From contig DVLY01000048.1 in NCBI GenBank assembly GCA_018715295.1, positions 1 to 9,346 on the forward strand: a stretch of DNA of 9,346 nucleotides, read 5' to 3'. The notes beneath the pieces were generated by a model, which did no database searches, had not been told where the DNA came from, and was given only the letters and a program-made list of their open reading frames with translations. A program made the position numbers and the translations under genes. The DNA is from Candidatus Merdimorpha stercoravium. Lineage in GTDB: Bacteria; Bacteroidota; Bacteroidia; Flavobacteriales; UBA1820. Below are positions 6,423 through 9,346 of this stretch, piece after piece. The first letter of the stretch is position 1. Every line of letters begins with the position of its first letter.

Positions 6423-6585
6423 TCTCCGAGAACCATCGTTGAATTCTCCCTCGCTTCGGATATCCCAAAACACACCCGGATGGAATCCGATCCTTTCAAA
6501 AAACACAAAAGAACGGCCTCCCATCTATAAGTTTGTTTACAAAACTTCCTGAAAAAACAGGCTTTCACAATTATTTGCCTTTTGC

Positions 6586-6616
6586 TTTGAATATTGAAAT
6601 AATAAAACTACATTTG
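6586..6616 (+). promoter_or_regulatory. Promoter of the WecA/MraY-type gene
   Basis: TTTG (6586-6589), a 19-base spacer and TACATTTG (6609-6616) match the Bacteroidetes promoter exactly. The start of transcription near 6623 leaves a leader of about 40 bases. A second TAAGTTTG box at 6528-6535 lacks a -33 partner. The remaining bases of 6423-6663 show no gene and no clear terminator for the helicase. Confidence 0.75.
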
Positions 6617-6663
6617 GCCGTCAAAGCACTATCGATCAATCAGCACAACATCAAATCCGGGAT

Positions 6664-7749
6664 ATGGAGATTTTATTGTCCGCAGTAGTGGCGTTTGCTA
6701 TCTGCCTGCTCGTTACGCCTTTTCTGATAAAACTCCTGACGCGTTTCAAAGCCATCGACAGCGGCGGAGGGAGGAAAATCCATCGCGGTTCGATACCGAC
6801 CATGGGAGGACTGGCCATCTTTGTTTCGGTCATGGCGACCTTGGCCATTTTTTCTTCGATGATCCCTCTGAACCGTGAAGTCCTGTACATCGTCGGAGCC
6901 ATTTCGCTGATGGCCTTGCTGGGATTTACAGACGACGCCCTCAACCTCAAGCCCAACCGCAAACTCTTCATCATGGTGGTCGGGGCTACCCTGGTGTACA
7001 TCGCCGGCATCCGAATATGGAGCCTGTACGGATTTTTCGGCATCCATACCTTGCCCCCCGTCGCTTCTTATCTGATCACCGTCTTTACCATCATCGTGAT
7101 CATCAATGCCTACAACCTGATCGACGGTATCGACGGGCTGGCCGGCGGCATCGGAGCGACGACGCTGTTTTGTTTTGCCCTGTGGTTCATGTTGAACGAC
7201 AAAATGTTCGGAACAATCTTGTGTCTGTCTTTTACCGGAGCCCTGCTGGCGTTCCTGCATTACAACTGGGCGCCGGCCCGTGTCTTTATGGGCGATACGG
7301 GCAGCCTGATGATCGGTATGGCGTGCGCCATCTGCACCCTGATCTTTATTCAGGAAAACAGCATGATGGCGGCAAACGACCCGCTTCATTTCAAGGGATA
7401 CGTTGCCGCCGGGGTAACTTTCGTCGCCTATCCGCTGTACGACACCCTCCGGGTGTTCATCATCCGTATCCGCAACCACCGTTCGCCTTTTTCTGCCGAT
7501 ACCCAGCACACCCACCACTACCTGCTCCGCCTGGGTTATACGCACAGCAAGGTAACAACGATCATATTAATGGTCAATTTCGCAGGGATGGTCGTATTCT
7601 GGGCGCTCTCGTATTTTATCCCCAGCTACTACGTCGTCCCCATCATCCTGCTAACCGCCTTTTTAGGAGCATTGTACCTGCGGAAAGTGGAACTCCGCAA
7701 CCGTCTGGTCGAAATCGAACAAGGCGACGATCCGAAGAAACCGCAATGA
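6664..7749 (+). CDS. WecA/MraY-family polyprenyl-phosphate sugar-1-phosphate transferase
   Basis: This 361-residue integral inner-membrane enzyme moves a sugar-1-phosphate (typically GlcNAc-1-P) from a UDP-sugar to undecaprenyl phosphate, the first step of a surface polysaccharide or O-antigen. About ten hydrophobic segments are visible, starting at residue 1. Family motifs: RKIHRGSIPTMGG (37-49), the Mg-binding DD pair at 90-91 (GFTDDALNLKP), NAYNLIDGIDGLAGG (148-162), VFMGDTGS (207-214) and the HTHHYLLRLG block (272-281), which corresponds to the His motif of the WecA group and argues against MraY. The C-terminus is short and charged. The donor sugar cannot be read from the sequence, and no glycan genes flank it, so I give no symbol. 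The ATG at 6664 is the first in frame and fits the promoter. Confidence 0.93.
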   Translation: MEILLSAVVAFAICLLVTPFLIKLLTRFKAIDSGGGRKIHRGSIPTMGGLAIFVSVMATLAIFSSMIPLNREVLYIVGAISLMALLGFTDDALNLKPNRKLFIMVVGATLVYIAGIRIWSLYGFFGIHTLPPVASYLITVFTIIVIINAYNLIDGIDGLAGGIGATTLFCFALWFMLNDKMFGTILCLSFTGALLAFLHYNWAPARVFMGDTGSLMIGMACAICTLIFIQENSMMAANDPLHFKGYVAAGVTFVAYPLYDTLRVFIIRIRNHRSPFSADTQHTHHYLLRLGYTHSKVTTIILMVNFAGMVVFWALSYFIPSYYVVPIILLTAFLGALYLRKVELRNRLVEIEQGDDPKKPQ

Positions 7750-7782
7750 GCCCCCCTGCCTCCTGTCCTTTCCCCCGGGGCG

Positions 7783-8700
7783 TCAATCCCCCTCGGAGAG
7801 GGACCGCTCGACAAAACGGACCGTCCTGCGGACAAACTCCTCGGGACAGAGAACCTCCGGAGCCTCCATCCCGCCGTGTTTGGCACCCGGAACGACCCAC
7901 AATTCTTTTTCGATCCCATCGGGCAACGCCTCGAAAATATCCTCCGCCATCCAAACCGGAGTACGCTCGTCATCTTGCCCCACGACGATCAGAATATCCT
8001 TATCGAAAGTATCCGCCAAGGCCAAAGGCATCTTCCCGACCGGAAAATCCTCCGGAACCAGAAGCTGGGTCGAATCCTTGCCGACAGCCTGCTGCAGGAT
8101 GGGGATCACCTGCTCGAAAGACGTCGGCACCCCCCGCAGGATACAGCCTTTCACCGACGGATCTCCCTCCGCTGAGATCATCGACAGGTAAGCTCCGGTC
8201 GACCACCCAAGCAGGAATATCCCTCCGGAGAGCACCTCTGGCTGCGCACTCACCTGCCGGATAACCGCCCGATAGTCCTCCAACATCTCGGTGTAACACA
8301 GGTAGTCGGGATCCATCGGAAAAGGGTCGCTCGCACCGAAACCCCTCCAGTCGAACGTGGCCACGTTGTAGCCCCGGGAGGTAAATTGCACCGCCAGGAA
8401 CAGCTGATAGTACGACATATTGCCCGCATCGCCATTGCAAATGAGGATCGTCGGCCGTTTTTCATCGTCCAATGTCCGATAAGCGAGCGGCGTGGCGCTG
8501 CCGGCATCCGCCCCGGGAGCCTCCTGCGCCGGGAAGAACCACGTTTGGATCCGGTAACCGTCCTGCGTGCGCACATCGAGCGTCTTATAGATCAATCCCA
8601 AATGCTCCGGCAGGCGCACATACGTCCTGTCCGGACGGATGCCCTTTGCCGGAGGGATCGCACAACAGAGCAAGCACAAAAACAAAATCGCCTTTTTCAT
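7783..8700 (-). CDS. Secreted alpha/beta hydrolase
   Basis: This 305-residue serine hydrolase is probably exported to the periplasm. Residues 1-20 (MKKAILFLCLLCCAIPPAKG) form a signal peptide. The Cys pair is not in a normal lipobox, so a lipoprotein is unlikely though not excluded. Core motifs: the oxyanion-side LICNGDAGN (86-94), FDWRGFGAS (106-114), the nucleophile elbow GWSTG with Ser167, an acidic residue in GQDDERTP (likely Asp254) and His285 in PGAKHGG. The layout resembles BEM46/FrsA-like esterases and acyl hydrolases. The substrate is unknown. The frame is open to a TTG at 8719-8721, but the ATG at 8698-8700 puts a classical signal peptide at the very N-terminus. The gene converges on the WecA-type gene across 33 bases with no clear terminator, and diverges from rpmH. 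Confidence 0.9.
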   Translation of the reverse strand: MKKAILFLCLLCCAIPPAKGIRPDRTYVRLPEHLGLIYKTLDVRTQDGYRIQTWFFPAQEAPGADAGSATPLAYRTLDDEKRPTILICNGDAGNMSYYQLFLAVQFTSRGYNVATFDWRGFGASDPFPMDPDYLCYTEMLEDYRAVIRQVSAQPEVLSGGIFLLGWSTGAYLSMISAEGDPSVKGCILRGVPTSFEQVIPILQQAVGKDSTQLLVPEDFPVGKMPLALADTFDKDILIVVGQDDERTPVWMAEDIFEALPDGIEKELWVVPGAKHGGMEAPEVLCPEEFVRRTVRFVERSLSEGD

Positions 8701-8718
8701 CCTTTCTTTTTTTGTCCA

Positions 8719-8726
8719 CAAAGATA
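8719..8726 (-). promoter_or_regulatory. Candidate -7 box of the hydrolase gene
   Basis: TATCTTTG on the minus strand fits TAnnTTTG and lies 18 bases upstream of the ATG. No TTTG is found at the -33 distance. A palindrome (8742-8763) lies at that place instead. Confidence 0.45.
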
Positions 8727-8741
8727 GGTGCGCCGATGTAT

Positions 8742-8763
8742 TTTGCGAAAAAATATTCGCAAA
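8742..8763. repeat. Perfect 8-bp inverted repeat between hydrolase and rpmH
   Basis: TTTGCGAA (8742-8749) and TTCGCAAA (8756-8763) are exact reverse complements around six A/T-rich bases. The repeat covers the -33 zone of the hydrolase promoter, where a dimeric regulator could bind. It lacks the T-tract of a terminator. Confidence 0.6.
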
Positions 8764-8891
8764 CCTCCGCGCATCTGTCTCCCGAAAGACAGTTTCCCTC
8801 GCAATCCTTCCCGGCAGCAGGAGAGAAAAACACCTTCATTTCCAGCTTTCTAAAAGAAAACGAAAAAGTTTCGGACAAAAGCCTCCCCGGG

Positions 8892-8922
8892 TTTGCTTCG
8901 AGCGAAAAAAGTCGTATATTTG
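8892..8922 (+). promoter_or_regulatory. Promoter of rpmH
   Basis: TTTG (8892-8895), a 19-base spacer and TATATTTG (8915-8922) form the best Bacteroidetes-type promoter in the window. Transcription should start near 8929, leaving a leader of about 60 bases. Confidence 0.85.
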
Positions 8923-8989
8923 CACCCGGCTTATCTATCGAGCCGATGTCGTTTCACGGAACTTTAAGAAAAAGAACAGTTATACAGCG

Positions 8990-9148
8990 ATGAAAAGAAC
9001 ATTCCAACCTCACGTGCGCAAGCGCAGGAACAAACATGGGTTCCGCGAACGTATGGCCACCGCCAACGGCCGCAAGGTATTGGCTGCCCGCCGCGCAAAA
9101 GGCCGCGCAAAACTTACGGTATCATGCGAAACTCGTCATAGAAAATAA
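8990..9148 (+). CDS. rpmH: 50S ribosomal protein L34
   Basis: This 52-residue, very basic protein is the large-subunit protein bL34, which binds 23S rRNA. It begins MKRTFQPHVRKRRNKHGFR and continues with RMATANGRKVLAARR and KGRAKLTVS, the signature of the family. The C-terminus is a few residues longer than the 44-46 residues of the E. coli type, as expected in Bacteroidetes. It is a single-gene unit with its own strong promoter and terminator. The usual partners rnpA and dnaA are not next to it. Confidence 0.97.
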   Translation: MKRTFQPHVRKRRNKHGFRERMATANGRKVLAARRAKGRAKLTVSCETRHRK

Positions 9149-9171
9149 ACGGATGAGGTGATATTGAAGAT

Positions 9172-9210
9172 AAAAGAGGGGCGTTACCACTTCGGTATCT
9201 CCCCTTTTTT
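9172..9210 (+). terminator. Rho-independent terminator of rpmH
   Basis: AAAAGAGGGG (9172-9181) pairs with CCCCTTTTTT (9201-9210), with one G-T pair. The inner TACC (9185-9188) and GGTA (9194-9197) close an ACTTC loop, with small mismatches between the two stem parts. The T run forms the tail. It begins 24 bases after the rpmH stop. Confidence 0.88.
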
Positions 9211-9317
9211 ATAAGGGTAAGCCGCAAGGCTCCCGCGGGGTTCCTCCTCCCCGCCCGAAAAAAAGGAGGGATCGTCTGCAAAAAGAAGGGTTTTTCAAAA
9301 AAATACGTTTTTTCCAC

Positions 9318-9346
9318 ATGCCAAAAAGACAAGACATCCATTCGGT
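9318..9346 (+). CDS. carB: Start of carbamoyl-phosphate synthase large chain (partial)
   Basis: Only nine codons and two bases are inside the window: MPKRQDIHS, then a codon starting GT. This matches the usual N-terminus of CarB (MPKRTDI, then a short run into the first ATP-grasp domain). CarB makes carbamoyl phosphate for pyrimidine and arginine synthesis with the small subunit CarA. The call rests on very few residues. The 107 bases between the rpmH terminator and this ATG hold no clear promoter; a near match TACGTTTT (9304-9311) is too close to the start to be convincing. A 6-bp GC-rich repeat (9235-9240 with 9249-9254) might form a leader hairpin. Confidence 0.6.

Noticed and set aside
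5576..6442. 288-codon frame within the helicase gene in another phase
   Set aside because: It is an out-of-phase shadow; the product is Arg/Gly/Pro-rich with no motifs.
6477..6489. Small hairpin CGGAT/ATCCG after the helicase stop
   Set aside because: Five pairs, a three-base loop and no T-tract; too weak for a terminator.
6546..6558. The 13-mer TTCCTGAAAAAAC also occurs at 135-147, upstream of serC
   Set aside because: A shared 13-mer of this A-rich make-up is expected by chance in a window of this size, and the flanks do not align.
6560..6578. GGCTTTCAC followed by an ATTTG-like run, resembling the core of the 83-bp repeat
   Set aside because: Only nine bases match and the -7 box is not preserved; it may be a relic, but there is not enough to call it a copy.
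7017..8264. 415-codon + strand frame across the end of the WecA-type gene and antisense to the hydrolase
   Set aside because: It shifts from an out-of-frame reading of one gene to an antisense reading of another, and the product is low-complexity Pro/Arg-rich.
9114..9341. 75-codon minus-strand frame near the right end
   Set aside because: It would be translated through the rpmH terminator and opposite the carB start; no start signals.

Overview
The window looks like chromosomal DNA from a GC-rich member of the Bacteroidales; Alistipes or another Rikenellaceae is my best guess. The main evidence is repeated use of the Bacteroidetes housekeeping promoter pattern (TTTG, 19 to 21 bases, TAnnTTTG) ahead of genes, the near absence of strong Shine-Dalgarno sequences, and the DUF3822 + rsmD pair, which is typical of this phylum. 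The genus is inferred from overall feel, not from a search.

Layout. Bases 1-267 are an AT-rich intergenic stretch with a leftward promoter that serves a gene outside the window. serC and serA (268-2288, + strand) form a two-gene serine-biosynthesis operon with a 4-base start/stop overlap, closed by a strong terminator. A second hairpin lies back to back with it and serves leftward transcription. On the minus strand, reading 4586 to 2409, come DUF3822, rsmD (again a 4-base overlap), and a pair of unrecognised, overlapping reading frames. Between 4587 and 4997 lies a non-coding block with an 83-bp tandem repeat carrying TACCTTTG (-7-like) boxes. It is followed on the + strand by a RecD-like SF1B helicase (4998-6422) and a WecA/MraY-type polyprenyl-phosphate sugar-1-phosphate transferase (6664-7749) with its own good promoter. 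A secreted alpha/beta hydrolase (7783-8700, minus) converges on that gene. Divergent from the hydrolase is rpmH (8990-9148, +) with a textbook promoter and terminator. The first nine codons of what looks like carB run off the right edge.

How the genes fit together. Most are housekeeping functions: serine synthesis, 16S rRNA methylation, a ribosomal protein, pyrimidine/arginine precursor supply, DNA repair and envelope glycan initiation. They sit in short independent transcription units.

The part that does not fit is 2409-3121. There a 166-codon frame carries, in phase and near its end, the heptamer A_AAG_GGA. A -1 slip there would join it to a downstream frame ending at 2409. This is the architecture of phage tail-assembly chaperone genes such as lambda G/GT, but no other phage gene is visible around it. 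It is the best candidate in the window for something undescribed. The promoter-bearing 83-bp repeats are the second candidate.
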